Below, one piece after another: positions 1 through 12,784 of a stretch of DNA of 64,000 nt. The stretch lies in the NCBI GenBank assembly GCA_034440575.1, contig JAOTOL010001312.1, forward strand, positions 1 to 64,000, read 5' to 3'. The notes under the pieces were generated by a model that did no database searches, had not been told where the DNA came from, and worked only from the letters and a program-made list of their open reading frames with translations. The DNA comes from Imbricaverruca yamaguchii (taxonomy: Eukaryota > Arthropoda > Thecostraca > Neoverrucidae). A program made the translations under genes and the position numbers. The stretch's first letter is position 1. Every line of letters begins with the position of its first letter.

Positions 1-125
1 ACGAAGACTTCACAAGCACGCATGAAGGAGCAGGATGTCGATACTTCTTGGAGAAGGGTGGTGATGATTGAGTGTGATGAGATGGTGAAAGTGGTATATT
101 CCGCCGTATTTCACAATAACTTATA
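1..125. repeat. Dispersed repeat, copy 1
   Basis: This stretch matches 22345-22465 in the same orientation with scattered mismatches and small gaps. Shared landmarks include 'caagcacgcatgaagg' against 'caggcacgcaccaag', 'gatgtcgatac' against 'gatgtcgatgc', and the end 'aataactta'. No coding potential is seen. It is probably part of an interspersed element whose remaining structure I cannot define. Confidence 0.6.
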
Positions 126-397
126 AATGGCTCGTCTTGAAATCACCCCGATGTGTGTTCAGATCACCAGCCATCGGACCACCGGCGATTTGGCAAATCG
201 CTCGTGGCAACACCACGTCGAGATCCAAATCTAAACCCGCCGCGATAAGGCATTGTCAAAAGTTGGGAACAAGCCCAGCAATCACATGGCTTGCCAATGC
301 GACTCCCGGAAAGGTGTCCTGCAAATGGCGCCGAACCATTGCCGCTGGTCCATCATGACAGCGCGCCCCGTCCGCCTGTCCCCACGCGAAAATCGGC

Positions 398-497
398 TGC
401 CTCTCACCCTGACAGGAAGGGCAGGCATCGCGGGGAATCGAACCCCGCACCTCTGGCGTGACAGACGCTTAGCTTAACCACTGAACTACCGACGCCC
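398..497 (-). mobile_element. SINE family D, tRNA-like head
   Basis: Read on the minus strand this starts with a tRNA-like head (box A-like TAGTTCAGTGGTTAAGC) and has a box B-like GGGGTTCGATTCCCC. It is followed by a body containing TGTCAGGGTGAGAGGC. The same head and body occur at 21090-21247 (-) and 50889-51016 (+). The repeated body and the degenerate anticodon arm argue for a tRNA-derived SINE, not a tRNA gene. Confidence 0.65.
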
Positions 498-1590
498 CGT
501 TCGTGTAATTGGGGAAGAAAAAGTCGCTGCATCGCACAACACGAATGTCCTACGGCCAGCATTCTAAAATTACTTCACCATTAACTGTGTGGATGCAGAA
601 TGGAGCTGCTTTGGAGAAGTGAATGATTAGAAGAAAATGCAGCAGCGCCACTTAAGGAATTAAAAAAAAACAATCCCTTTCACTTCAGTCGCACGCATTT
701 TACATTATTTAACAATCGTGTGTACGATAACTGCTCACACATCATGTGGCAGAATGGTAAAAGTCTGAGACAAGGATGAAACACAATTCCATTAACTGTA
801 AATTTCCAGGTCACATGGTCAATTATTTTACACTGCCTACGGCGGCCACGAGGTCGGTTCACAAACCTGTCAGCCATCATCGAACGGGATCTGAGACGGA
901 TCCCCACAGTTGGCCTGAGCGCGGCGCCGCGAGCAGACGCGTCTCGGCCGCTCGCCCAACATTTTCCTCTCCCTCTTTGTTGCCTCTGTATGCAAGGTGT
1001 GTGCAACTGCAAGGTGTGAGTGAGAAGTGAACAGAAAGAGTGAAAAGTGTAGGAGAAAAAAAAGTGAACTATTAAACAAAGCCGGCGCACGTATACGCTA
1101 CACGTGTGCGAAGTGACTGGACTCAGTGGACTTTTCTGCTGGTTATTCCTCTACTATTTTACACAGCAGCGACTGGACGTCGGGCAAACTGAGTGAGCGA
1201 CAGCGCCTTTCTCTATCCTGTTTGTCTCTTCGGACAAACAGAAGCGACAGCGCCTTTCTCCATAGTGACTTCCCTTCCATCAAGCATCAGCTACTGTCCG
1301 TCTTCTCTCCTACACTGCGGCTGAGAAGGAAATTATATCACTGACGACTTGGTGCCGCTCGGAATTCCTGTGTCTTCAACAACAGTGATCGTCTACCTCC
1401 TATCGTCTAGCTTCAGCTCTACCAGGTTTCCATCTTCAGCTCCATACATACGGATCTGCTAACCATCGCCTTGGCCAAATACCATCACGTCCGGCCAAAT
1501 ACCATGACGTGCGCAGACAGAGCCACCTCACCCACACGGACGGCTGGCTCCGAGTCATCACGTCACGTCTCCAACATCTGTGACGCCACA
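498..1590. other. No gene recognised
   Basis: I see only short, unconvincing reading frames and no tandem array. Near 1195-1265 a 'gcgacagcgcctttctc' motif occurs twice, a small local duplication. Confidence 0.5.
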
Positions 1591-2075
1591 TCTGCCTGTC
1601 AAATATGTCACGTCACGTCTCACGTCTACCGCGTCACAGTACAACTGTCCCGTTACGGCTGGCACGTCACGTCACGTCACGGCTGGCACGTCTCGCCACG
1701 TCACATCTGGCACGTCACGTCACGGCTGCCACGTCTCGTCACGTCATGGCTGGTACGTCACGGCTGGCACGTCACGTCACGGCTGGTACGTCACGGCTGG
1801 TACGTCATGGCTGGTACGTCACGGCTGTCTCGTCACGTCACGGCTGGCACGTCACGTCACGTCACGGATGGTGCGTCACGGATGGTGCGTCACGGCTGCC
1901 ACGTCTCGTCACGTCACGGCTGGTACGTCACGGCTGCCACGTCTCGTCACGTCACGGCTGGCACGTCACGTCACGTCACGAATGGTGCGTCACGGCTGCC
2001 ACGTCTCGTCACGTCACGGCTGGTACGTCACGGCTGGCACGTCACGTCACGTCTCGTCACGTCACGGCTGACACG
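1591..2075. repeat. Minisatellite of CGTCACGGCTGG units
   Basis: Short variable units built from 'cacgtcacggctgg' and 'tacgtcacggctgg' are repeated dozens of times. Many units carry TGACGT or ACGTCA half-sites. The array is open in several frames on + because units lack stops, but the predicted peptide is pure repeat and is not a credible protein. Confidence 0.9.
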
Positions 2076-2640
2076 TGTACTGCGTCAGCCCACAACCGCC
2101 GGCCGCAGCCCGCTATGATTCAAATCACACCAACTCGGCAAGCTGTGTTTCACGCAGATAGTCCCTCCCACCGACGTCACGCCTGATGACGTCGCTCGCA
2201 GCACCCACAACGGCCGGCGGCAGCGCCACGGCGCGTGGCACGTGCCGCAAACCCACACCTCAGACGTGACGAGTTGCGAGCTTGAGGTGTGTCGTCCTCG
2301 TGACAGACGTAACACGAATGTGGACATCAGTACCCCAGTAGTGATTTTCGCGTTGCACCACTTCATATATGAACGCTGTGGACACCCAAACAGAAGTGAA
2401 GGTGCATGGTCTTGGGGTTGCTAGACAGTGTTTTTCCACATATCCCCATTGGTACAAATGTTGAATTTCGAAAAGCTAGATCATACTCAACCACGTTTAG
2501 TTGCCAAAGGCTTCTCCTAAATCACGATCGCTTTCCGGTGTTGCTGCTGTTGCGTGCAGAAATGCACAATAGAACTCAATGTGTAATTAAGTGCACCAGC
2601 ATTGCTCCTATTTCTGCAGGAAAGGGCGCCTTGGCTTGAC
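2076..2640. other. No gene recognised
   Basis: Unique-looking sequence between two minisatellites. No motif or credible exon was seen. Confidence 0.5.
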
Positions 2641-3215
2641 CTTGACACTGGAGGTACAACAGCTGGCTACACAACGAGCGCATTGTAGCCAGCTGTCACA
2701 TGAATAATCGCTAAAAATGGTGGTACAACTGCTGGTTACACCACGAGCGCATTGTAGCCAGCTGTCACATGAATAATCGCTAAAATTGGTGGTACAGCAG
2801 CTGGTTACACCACGAGCGCATTGTAGCCAGCTGTCACATGAATAATCGCTAAAATTGGTGGTACAGCAGCTGGTTACACCACGAGCGCATTGTAGCCAGT
2901 TGTCACATGAATAATCGCTAAAATTGGTGGTGCAGCAGCTGGTTACAACACGAGCGCATTGTAGCCAGCTGTCACATGAATAATCGTTAAAATTAGTGGT
3001 ACAGCAGCTGGCTACACCACGAGCGCATTGTAGCCAGCTGTCACATGAATAATCGCTAAAATTGGTGGTACAGCAGCTGGTTACACCACGAGCGCATTGT
3101 AGCCATCTGTCACATGAATAATCGCTAAAATTGGTGGTACAGCAGCTGGTTACACCACGAGCGCATTGTAGCCATCTGTCACGTGAATAATCGCCAACAC
3201 TGGCGGTGGTGTACC
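2641..3215. repeat. 69-bp minisatellite
   Basis: About eight well-conserved copies of a 69-bp unit containing 'gtagccagctgtcacatg' and 'aataatcgctaaaattgg'. The period is a multiple of three, so the minus strand stays open through a 23-residue repeat. This is best explained by the period, not by selection for a protein. Confidence 0.92.
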
Positions 3216-5975
3216 GATAGCGTCCTTCAGCACCACCCGCACGTAGCGCGCAGTTCACCAACTCATTTTCGGAAAATGTGAGATGAGAAACCTGAAGGGA
3301 ATGCGCATGATCCATTATTTTTCAATGGAATCGCGCGAAGAAAAACGAGCACTTCCCACAACCTCGGAAGGTGGTAAACCCACATATTGGCATATGTTGA
3401 GGTGGGTATGTTTTTCTCATTTCTTCAGAGCCCATGTTCACTCTGTATTCAACACCATGTAATACCTGGGAAAATACCAGTGCAATTTCAATAGCATAGT
3501 GAACGGGTACTAAATGGAAACACAACAACTGCCAAAGCACTGGCCTGAAGATCTGGGAAGACGTTAAAAATACCAATTACCAAATATACAATTGCATCGC
3601 ATCTAAGTGCCATCTTCTAGATTAGACCGTCTAATGTAGGTGAATCTCGTGGAGCTTTAACCACGCCGGCATATATGGATCGATTGCCACCGCCCAGAGT
3701 TTTTATACGATCCAAACAATGTCACCCCCATTCTATCCGGCCCTAACCGTTAACCCTTCGCATTTGATGGAAAAAAATATCCCAAACCTGGGCTTGTAGC
3801 CGTACCCAATGTTTGGACCACGCTTGCACCCATGCACGTATTGCAACTCTTGCGAGCAAAAATAGCGGCAGCGGCAAGGCGAGATTACCAGGTGGAGTCG
3901 GCGCCTCAAAAATGTCGACAGGTAGCTCAACGTCAACAAGGTCAGGCAGCGCAGCCGACAGCGCAAGAGGCCGACCCGCACTAAGCTGAGCGGACGTTAC
4001 GGCAAGCGCTGTGTCGGGCCCGGCCGGTGACGTCACACCACAGGGTGACGACTGGTGACGTCACACCACAGTCTGCCAACCAGCAGCGTCGGCTGTGCTC
4101 AGCGGCTCATTGGGCCGACTGCTTTTGACTGAGATACGTTTTTACGTCGTATGCTTGTGTGTTCATGAACTCTTCGGCTTTATGACAAAAATAACGAACA
4201 CATTCACTTCTGTGTTCGTCGGAAATTATGATAATACAAATACAACAAATAGCAGCATTTCTTATGTGGAATCATTGACCCGGGTGACCTCAGGTGGCCT
4301 TTTTGCGTTTATGGTTCTTCTGCAGTAAATTTGGCCCCGAAGTTGAATTCAGCGCCGATTTGTATCCCAAGGAGCTACAGATGGACGTTTCCTCACAACC
4401 TGTGCGACAAGTCTGAAATTAGGTCCCCATGATGAACTCCCTTGACACGCTCCAAGCCGCCTGGCACGTTCCATCTTACAACGCAATATGCCGGTGATCT
4501 GATCCTTTGATTTTCATGACCTTCGAGCTGACCTTCAACCCTGTTTACAGCGGGAGGTCCGCGGAATACACTGCACCAGCTATACCAAGTGGCGCACGCG
4601 TCAAGCCCCTAACCGTGGTCACGAAAACAAAACATCACTGGAGCGCCACCAACATCCCGCGACCCGCCCAGCTGAGACTATCTAGCGATATGTATATCTA
4701 GCGACATTTCAGCGTAACCCCATAATCTGGCATCACGTCTGTTGGGCCGGCCGCCCAGAGCGGTCGGTGTGCAGTCGCGAGACGGGTGCGGGTGGTGCGG
4801 CAGCAGCCGGTGGTGCCGCCATACTGAAGTGGAAGGTCGCCTCCACCTGTGGGTGCCTGTTACCGCCGGTGAGTGCCTGTCGCGACTGGGGAGTGCCTGT
4901 TGATACGTGGGGGGGGGGGGGTGTCCCTATCACCACTTGTCCGGAGCGGATCCAGCAATGTTGATGGGCAGGTGCATTAGTCTGCAGGGGCGCTATTTCT
5001 CCCGATGGGCACCACTTATTTTTGGGACACTTTCCAAGGGGAGGAGAGGTGCACCCGAGCCTTCTACAGGGACCCATGTCGTATTCAGAGGGCCGCTTCC
5101 AGCTGAGAAATACCAGGGAGGGGTGCGCCTAGGCGTCCTGGAGGGGCCCCTTTCTTCCAGGTGGAACACCTCCATGGGGTACACGTGACCTGCTCTCCAT
5201 CCCCCTTTAAGACTCGCCCTATTGCTGACATAAAGACATAAAAGATTAGTGCAACTATGAGCCACAAGGGCCCTTCTTGGTTGCACTCTGTACATTGAAC
5301 AAGTTGCCCACCAAATCTGTCAATCAGCCCTCCCTGTAATACTGAAAAGCAAGCCCTCTATTCTTATGATTGTCTATGCTGTTTCTCACGCGCGCCTATC
5401 ATCGCCTGCGAGTGCCTATAGTCACAGGTTAGGCCTATCACTATTACTGTAGGTACTTCCAGTAAATGTCTTTAAATTAACACGCTCGTAAGGACATATC
5501 AAAACTTGCAGCCCGAGGTTGTCGACCTTTGAATCTCTCGGATGCATTCAGCAGTTTCCAAAACCTGCCTGAGCCGACAAAAGATGGCAGTCGTAAAAGG
5601 TCGTAAAGGTCATTAAAGTTTCAGGTTTAATAGGACCCAAAGGACCACCCATGTTACGTGTATACAGAGAACGTACTATAAGACGATAAAAAAGTCGGAA
5701 GCCCCTAATCAATACTATGTCATGAGTTCTGAAGAAACTATCGCCCCCAGTTTCCTACCAGCCAACTGTCAATCGTGTCACTATTGCATGCCCGAAGGTC
5801 GGTACTGAATCCCCTGCCGTACATTGTGGGTGGACCGGCTGCTGGCATAATTATCACATACGCATGATCCAAAATCATCCTTTACGGTCAATGATCATAT
5901 GGCACAGACGAACATGATACAGAACAATCATGCTCTATGAGCTCAGAACAATCATGCTCATGACAGATGAGCATG
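3216..5975. other. No gene recognised
   Basis: Mixed-composition sequence with only short frames. There is a G homopolymer of about 12 at 4910-4921. The 4740-5200 part is GC-rich with phrases such as 'gtgcctgttgatacg' and 'gggaggggtgcgcctagg' that resemble pieces near 6590, 9750 and 37420. It may hold degraded interspersed repeats. Confidence 0.4.
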
Positions 5976-6320
5976 ATCCCGTCCCGGTAGCTCAGTTGGT
6001 TAGAGCGCTGGTCTGCACTGGTCACCATCTGTCCTTGCAACACAGGGTCCAAGTCGTTCCACGCGCTCGTATGTTGCCCCCCCGTCTGGGAGGGTCAGTT
6101 GGCAGCTGGCCTGATAAGGCCGGGGATGAGCTACCGGGCGGCTGTGTCGGTGGATTGGCGGCACGTTAAACCTTCGGTTAAAATTATACCGTCCAACTGG
6201 AATACATGGATCAGGTGGTGGGGTCAGAGTTCACGCAACAGCTCTGTTTAGCAACAGAACCCTGGCTTATACAAACACCCTAGCAATAATTCGTATTAAA
6301 TTTATTTTATTTTAAAAATG
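5976..6320 (+). mobile_element. SINE family C, tRNA-like head and long tail
   Basis: It starts with a good tRNA-like head (CCCGGTAGCTCAGTTGG, box A). The body contains 'gataaggccggggatgag', then 'gattggcggcacgttaaacc'. The 3' part from about 6184 ('ataccgtccaactgg', 'gctctgtttagcaacag') is matched by 42678-42815. It ends in an AT-rich tail near 6320. The extra body sequence excludes a plain tRNA gene. Confidence 0.65.
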
Positions 6321-6950
6321 CGACATGGGAGCGCTAGGCACAGACAGCTCTTCTTGAGTCGCCACTGCATGAGCCCTCGCATTTTTTTAAAAACCATAGA
6401 CAATGTCTGAAGTACCAACCTTAATCTACCGCTCGGTTGCCACTAGGAAGCAGCACCTGGTTCACAATTGGATTTTGTGGGTGCTCGAGCCCATCTAACA
6501 GGTTGAACCCGCCTGGCTCCGGGTAATTATTACACGTAGAGTTTTTACAAAGCTTTTCGTATTTGAACTATCTCATGTGAAGGGGCCATTGGTGCCTGGT
6601 GGTGGGTGTTCGGTCACCAGGGGCGTCACAGAGAGGTCACCAGGTACATGTCACAGAAGGGAGGGTGCGTGCCCACACCGCCATCCCATGGAAAGGTGGC
6701 GCCCCGCAGAATGGCAAAAGGCGCCCATCCGGAGAAGGCTCGAGCGCACCCTGCCTTTTCACTCAGCAAACTCTCAGCCCAAGATCTCACTGATAGTAAA
6801 AGGATCTCCGATAGTATAGAAAGTATCCAGCGCCCCGTCCCCCCCTCAAACATACCAATCATGGATTTTATTCAGCCGAAGGCGCCCTTCCGCATTGGCG
6901 CCACTCCAGACTTTGTCATTATTACTCCTAGATCCACTCCTGTTGGCGGC
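6321..6950. other. No gene recognised
   Basis: Unique-looking sequence with short frames only. The 6590-6720 part resembles degraded repeat pieces elsewhere in the window. Confidence 0.4.
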
Positions 6951-9045
6951 GTGAAGGCTGTTGAATACTGACGCCTGTTGCTGCTGCTCACTCCGTGAAG
7001 GCTGTTGAATACTGACGCCTGTTGCTGCTATAATACACCCAGCCCACCCCTGTCGGCGCCGTGAAGGCTGTTGAATACTGACGCCTGTTGCTGCTGCTCT
7101 ACACCCAGCCCACCCCTGTTGGCGCCGTGAAGGCTGTTGAATACTGACGCCTGTTGCTGCTATAATACACCCAGCCCACCCCTGTTGGCGCCGTGAAGGC
7201 TGTTGAATACTGACGCCTGTTGCTGCTATAATACACCCAGCCCACCCCTGTTGGCGCCGTGAAGGCTGTTGAATACTGACGCCTGTTGCTGCTGCTCTGC
7301 ACCCAACCCGCCCCTGTCGGCGCCGTGAAGGCTGTTGAATACTGACGCCTGTTGCTGCTATAATACACCCAGCCCACCCCTGTTGGCGCCGTGAAGGCTG
7401 TTGAATACTGACGCCTGTTGCTGCTGCTCTACACCCAGCCCACCCCTGTGGCGCCGTGAAGGCTGTTGAATACTGACGCCTGTTTGCTATAATACACCCA
7501 GCCCCCTGTGGCGCCGTGAAGGCTGTTGAATACTGACGCCTGTTGCTGCTGCTCTACACCCAGCCCACCTGTTGGCGCCGTGAAGGCTGTTGAATACTGA
7601 CGCCTGTTGCTGCTATAATACACCCAGCCCACCCCTGTTGGCGCCGTGAAGGCTGTTGAATACTGACGCCTGTTGCTGCTATAATACACCCAGCCCACCC
7701 TGTCGGCGCCGTGAAGGCTGTTGAATACTGACGCCTGTTGCTGCTATAATACACCCAGCCCACCCCTGTCGGCGCCGTGAAGGCTGTTGAATACTGACGC
7801 CTGTTGCTGCTATAATACACCCAGCCCACCCCTGTCGGCGCCGTGAAGGCTGTTGAATACTGACGCCTGTTGCTGCTTAATACACCCAGCCCACCCCTGT
7901 GGCGCCGTGAAGGCTGTTGAATACTGACGCCTGTTCTGCTATAACACCCAAGCCTGTGCTGCGCTCTCACCCAGCCCACCCCTGTTGGCGCCGTGAAGGC
8001 TGTTGAATACTGACGCCTGTTGCTGCTATAATACACCCAGCCCACCCCTGTCGGCGCCGTGAAGGCTGTTGAATACTGACGCCTGTTGCTGCTATAATAA
8101 CCCAGCCCACCCCTGTGGCGCCGGAGGCTGTTGAATACTATCTCTATAATACACCGTGAAGGCTGTTAACTGACGCCTTTGCTGCTGCTCTACACCCAGC
8201 CCACCCCTGTTGGCGCCGTGAAGGCTGTTGAATACTGACGCCTGTTGCTGCTATAATACACCCAGCCCACCCCTGTTGGCGCCGTGAAGGCTGTTGAATA
8301 CTGACGCCTGTTGCTGCTATAATACACCCAGCCCACCCCTGTCGGCGCCGTGAAGGCTGTTGAATACTGACGCCTGTTGCTGCTATAATACACCCAGCCC
8401 ACCCCTGTTGGCGCCGTGAAGGCTGTTGAATACTGACGCCTGTTGCTGCTATAATACACCCAGCCCACCCCTGTTGGCGCCGTGAAGGCTGTTGAATACT
8501 GACGCCTGTTGCTGCTATAATACACCCAGCCCACCCCTGTCGGCGCCGTGAAGGCTGTTGAATACTGACGCCTGTTGCTGCTATAATACACCCAGCCCAC
8601 CCCTGTCGGCGCCGTGAAGGCTGTTGAATACTGACGCCTGTTGCTGCTATAATACACCCAGCCCATCCCTGTCGGCGCCGTGAAGGCTGTTGAATACTGA
8701 CGCCTGTTGCTGCTATAATACACCCAGCCCAACCCTGTCGGCGCCGTGAAGGCTGTTGAATACTGACGCCTGTTGCTGCTATAATACACCCAGCCCACCC
8801 CTGTTGGCGCCGTGAAGGCTGTTGAATACTGACGCCTGTTGCTGCTATAATACACCCAGCCCCCCCTGTCGGCGCCGTGAAGGCTGTTGAATACTGACGC
8901 CTGTTGCTGCTATAATACACCCAGCCCACCCCTGTTGGCGCCGTGAAGGCTGTTGAATACTGACGCCTGTTGCTGCTATAATACACCCAGCCCATCCCTG
9001 TCGGCGCCGTGAAGGCTGTTGAATACTGACGCCTGTTGCTACTCT
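6951..9045. repeat. 66-bp minisatellite (2.1 kb)
   Basis: Roughly thirty copies of a 66-bp unit ('gtgaaggctgttgaatac', 'tgacgcctgttgctgc', 'tataatacacccagccc', 'acccctgttggcgcc'). The period is 22 codons, so the minus strand is open for long stretches of a 22-residue repeat. Units around 7440-7560 and 7860-8180 carry many small deletions that break the frame, which suggests local consensus errors or decay. Confidence 0.95.
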
Positions 9046-9120
9046 ACACCCCCGCCCTGCCCCGCGGAGGTGCCGGCTTACTCAGCACGGACGACTGAGG
9101 AGGCGTGTCTGTGTGACCAC

Positions 9121-9335
9121 AACACCGTGCACAACGTCCACCGCTACACCGTCCACCGTCCACCGTTTCACCGTCCACCGCCACACCGTCCACCGTCTCA
9201 CCGTCCACCTCCACACCGTCCACCGCTACACCGTCCACCGTCTCACCGTCCACCGTCTCACCGCCCACCGTCTCACCGTCCACCGTCTCACCGTCCACCG
9301 TCTCACCGTCTCACCATCCACCGTTACACCGTTAT
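9121..9335. repeat. CACCGTCCAC short minisatellite
   Basis: Ten-base units such as 'caccgtccac', 'cgtctcaccg' and 'cgctacaccg' in tandem for about 200 bp. Open in several frames only because of the repeat. Confidence 0.9.
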
Positions 9336-10360
9336 CTCCCCCGATAAACATGCAGCACTCCTCAGCGTAAAAAGGGCACCACTCCTGAGAAATGGCGCCC
9401 CTCCAGAAAATGTGCACCCCTGTAAAAATTCCTGCGGCCGCCCCTGACCGAGTTCGGTTCGGGGTGGTTAGCCGGGAGTCAGCCAATTTAATTCCTGCCA
9501 TCAAATTAATACAGTGTTTGATGCATAATGCAATGCCGTGCTTGAGCACTCCTATGACTGTTTTGAACGCCAGCGACTTTGATCATACAAAGTACAATGC
9601 TGTAATGCACCTGCATGCATGTGCATTGCAAAGTGTCCCGTAGTAGACCCGATCACCTGAACATTTCTTAGTAATGGTTCAGCGCCTGGTGTTGCGGGTG
9701 CGGTTGGCTTTCATTTGAGCACGCACAGCCAGGGGCATGGCGGCGACATAAAAGGGGAAGGTAATCGTGGGCACCATGTGCCCAGAGAGGCGCCACTGAT
9801 TGATAATGAGGGTACCCGAGGGGCACTTGGTGGGTGCCTTTTGTACTCGGTGTACATTCAGTTAAAAATGTTCAAGACCGGTGAACTCGGACTTTCTGCA
9901 CGGAGCGCCTTTTACAATCAGAAGGGCATCTCGTTCCAGTCAGAGGCGGAGACACCGAATTTTACGAGGGGACTAGACCCCTTCACCCCCCCTAGTTACC
10001 CCTATGCGCACAGCCGCGCAGCCACGACCCCCACGGTAAGGACTGTGGTCTTCCAGCCCCATATAAAAACTTGTTCCAGAGAGGGCCCATGCATTCCGGC
10101 CATGGTTTCGTGTAAATATTGCGTTATTGTGCAGTCGCGTATTTATCGTATAAACATCCGATTATTATCCGCGGATCGAATAACAATCGTGTCGGCGACC
10201 GTGGCCGAGTCACGTGACCTAATCACGTGACCTAGTCACGCCAAGCCCGATCCGTGCTGAGTGCCGAGCCGTTTGGACGACAGCCATCACCGGCCGGATG
10301 CACCAAGGCCGCAGACAGTGGGTGGGTGCACACAGTCGGGCCTGTCTCACCGGCAGAACG
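9336..10360. other. No gene recognised
   Basis: No credible gene. Phrases such as 'gggcaccactcctgagaaat' and 'gaggggcacttggtgggtg' hint at degraded interspersed repeats also seen near 5020 and 37420. Confidence 0.4.
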
Positions 10361-11490
10361 GACCGTGTGGTGCAGGGGCCACGACGGCTGGTGTGGCCAC
10401 ATGGACGGACCGTGTGGTGCAGGGGCCGCGACGGCTGGTGTGGCCACATGGACGGACCGTGTGGTGCAGGGGTCACGACGGCTGGTGTGGCCACATGGAC
10501 GGACCGTGTGGTGCAGGGGCCACGACGGCTGGTGTGGCCACATGGACGGACCGTGTGGTGCAGGGGCCACGACGGCTGGTGTGGCCACATGGACGGACCG
10601 TGTAGCCACATGGACGGACCGTGTGGTGCAGGGGCCACGACGGCTGGTGTGGCCACATGGACGGACCGTGTGGTGCAGGGGCCGCGACGGCTGGTGTGGC
10701 CACATGGACGGACCGTGTAGCCACATGGACGGACCGTGTGGTGCAGGGGCCACGACGGCTGGTGTGGCCACATGGACGGACCGTGTGGTGCAGGGGCCAC
10801 GACGGCTGGTGTGGCCACATGGACGGACCGTGTGGCCACATGGACGGACCGTGTGGTGCAGGGGCCACGACGGCTGGTGTGGCCACATGGACGGACCGTG
10901 TAGCCACATGGACGGACCGTGTGGTGCAGGGGCCACGACGGCTGGTGTGGCCACATGGATGGGCCGTGTGGCCATATGGACGGACCGTGTGGCCACATGG
11001 ACGGACCGTGTGGTGCAGGGGCCACGACGGCTGGTGTGGCCACATGGACGGACCGTGTAGCCACATGGACGGACCGTGTGGTGCAGGGGCCACGACGGCT
11101 GGTGTGGCCACATGGACAGACCGTGTGGTGCAGGGGCCACGACGGCTGGTGTGGCCACATGGACGGGCCGTGTGGTGCAGGGGCCACGACGGCTGGTGTG
11201 GCCACATGGACGGACCGTGTGGTGCAGGGGCCACGACGGCTGGTGTGGCCACATGGACGGACCGTGTAGCCACATGGACGGACCGTATGGTGCAGGGACC
11301 ACGACGGCTGGTGTGGCCACATGGACGGACCGTGTGGCCACATGGACGGACCGTGTGGCCACATGGACGGACCGTGTGGTGCAGGGGCCACGACGGCTGG
11401 TGTGGCCCCATGGACGGTCCGTGTGGCCACATGGACGGACCGTGTGGTGCAGGGGTCACGGCCGCCGGTGTGGCCACATGGACGCCGGCC
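10361..11490. repeat. 47-bp minisatellite with 21-bp variant
   Basis: About twenty copies of a 47-bp unit ('ccgtgtggtgcaggggccac', 'gacggctggtgtggccacat', 'ggacgga'), interspersed with 21-bp partial units ('ccgtgtagccacatggacgga', one base longer than I quote elsewhere). Because 47 is not a multiple of three, all six frames stay open over long stretches. None is a credible gene. Confidence 0.95.
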
Positions 11491-11510
11491 GGCCCACCCT
11501 GCCCACACCT

Positions 11511-11675
11511 CCGTTCGCGGGACACACTACCGTCCGCGGGACAGGCTACCGTCCGCGGGACACACTACCGTCCGCGGGACACACTACCGTCCGCGGGACA
11601 GGCTACCGTCCGCGGGACACACTACCGTCCGCGGGACAGGCTACCGTCCGCGGGACACACTACCGTTCGCGGGAC
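11511..11675. repeat. 19-20-bp minisatellite
   Basis: Tandem units alternate 'cacactaccgtccgcggga' and 'caggctaccgtccgcggga'. The array follows directly after the 47-bp array. Confidence 0.9.
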
Positions 11676-12184
11676 GGCGGCCGCCACCATCCAATGCGCA
11701 CGGCAAAGGCCTATCGCAGCGGGAGCGGCAGCGGAAATGGTCGCAGGTGACTCACGCTCTCTACATCTGGCGCGTGCTCTTGTGCTGTGGTTGTGCTCTT
11801 GTGCCGGAGGCTGGGGGTGTTGGTTTTACCATGCGTCCACTACTTTGGGTCAAATGGCGTTGAAAATCTCTCAAGCCGGTCATTAGTAAACAGTAGTGAT
11901 ACTCTGGACTGAAACTCATAATCTATTGGTCGGGAGCCGGGTACTTCCCTATACTGTTTGCCCCCACTCGCAATTGCGGCCTGCATCGACTGGTGCTTCA
12001 CGGCAGAATGTGATCTATCACCACCCTCCCCCCATCCACCCAACCCCGCCACCAGCTTATAATTCCCTTTTCACAAACCAAGGTATGAGGTAGACGGGTA
12101 CTGTCTCAAGGTAACATCCTCGACCCACATAATCCTTCGGACAACATCTCAGAACTGTTGACGAGTTAATCAGCTGATGTGCAC
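11676..12184. other. No gene recognised
   Basis: No repeat array or coding motif identified. Confidence 0.5.
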
Positions 12185-12325
12185 GTTGGCCGGGCAGCAC
12201 GTCCCGGTTGTCACTTTGGCCGGGCAGCTGACGTCACGTTCCGGCTGTCACTTGGGCCGGGCAGCTGACGTCACGTTCCGGCTGTCACTTGGGCCGGCCA
12301 GCTGACGTCACGTTCCGGCTCTCAA
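12185..12325. repeat. 37-bp minisatellite
   Basis: About four copies of a 37-bp unit containing 'gggccgggcagctgacgtca' and 'cgttccggctgtcactt'. Each unit has a TGACGTCA palindrome (CRE-like). The array ends about 460 bp upstream of the SMPDL3 start codon, so it could act as an upstream element; that role is inference. Confidence 0.85.
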
Positions 12326-12784
12326 CTCGCCGAATGGCCTCCGGTCACCTCGAGTGATTCAACTTTCAGAAAACGCTATTACCGCTGTAGCTCTGCAAAA
12401 TGTCTATGCATGACTAATTGGTTGTCACCGACGAATCGATGTCACGAATATATCAACTATTAGCTATTGTTCATCACGTCATATCAATGTCGCAGTGATA
12501 ACTATAGTCGGCTTCCCCGCATCAACACCATTTTATTCGATCCAGCCACAACACCGTGTCTCACCGTGACTGGGACCTGTTCGGTGACCTGAACGAACGG
12601 TGCCTTGCCTGACCGATGCAACTGCGTACGGATGAACCGCGCCCGTATATCCCGTGCATTCCGCACTGATCCTGCATTCCGTATCCCATTTTCGTCGTCA
12701 GGAGGTGTAAAATACAACAGACGAAGCCCGGGTGCCGCCCTCCCTGCGCCCGTGACGCGACCCCGTGCCGGCAGACTGACCACG
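12326..12784 (+). other. 5' flank / 5' UTR of SMPDL3
   Basis: No separate gene is seen. A pyrimidine-rich run ending 'cgaccccgtgccggcag' at about 12773 is a credible 3' splice acceptor. If it is used, the coding exon would begin about a dozen bases before the ATG at 12785, preceded by one or more noncoding exons I cannot place. Confidence 0.4.

Noticed and set aside
398..497. tRNA genes at 398, 5976, 16845, 21090, 26032, 32474, 52117 and 63181
   Set aside because: Heads have box A/B but poor anticodon arms or insertions, and each is followed by a conserved non-tRNA body shared between copies, so they are SINEs.
1591..2075. CRISPR-like or regularly spaced direct repeats
   Set aside because: Units are contiguous tandem repeats without unique spacers; the sequence is eukaryotic.
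6951..9045. Possible 22-residue-repeat structural protein on the minus strand
   Set aside because: Frame breaks at the damaged units, no start or splice context, and no amino-acid-level conservation beyond DNA identity.
10219..11886. Six overlapping long frames around the 47-bp array
   Set aside because: A 47-bp unit without stops opens all phases; mutual overlap on both strands argues against coding.
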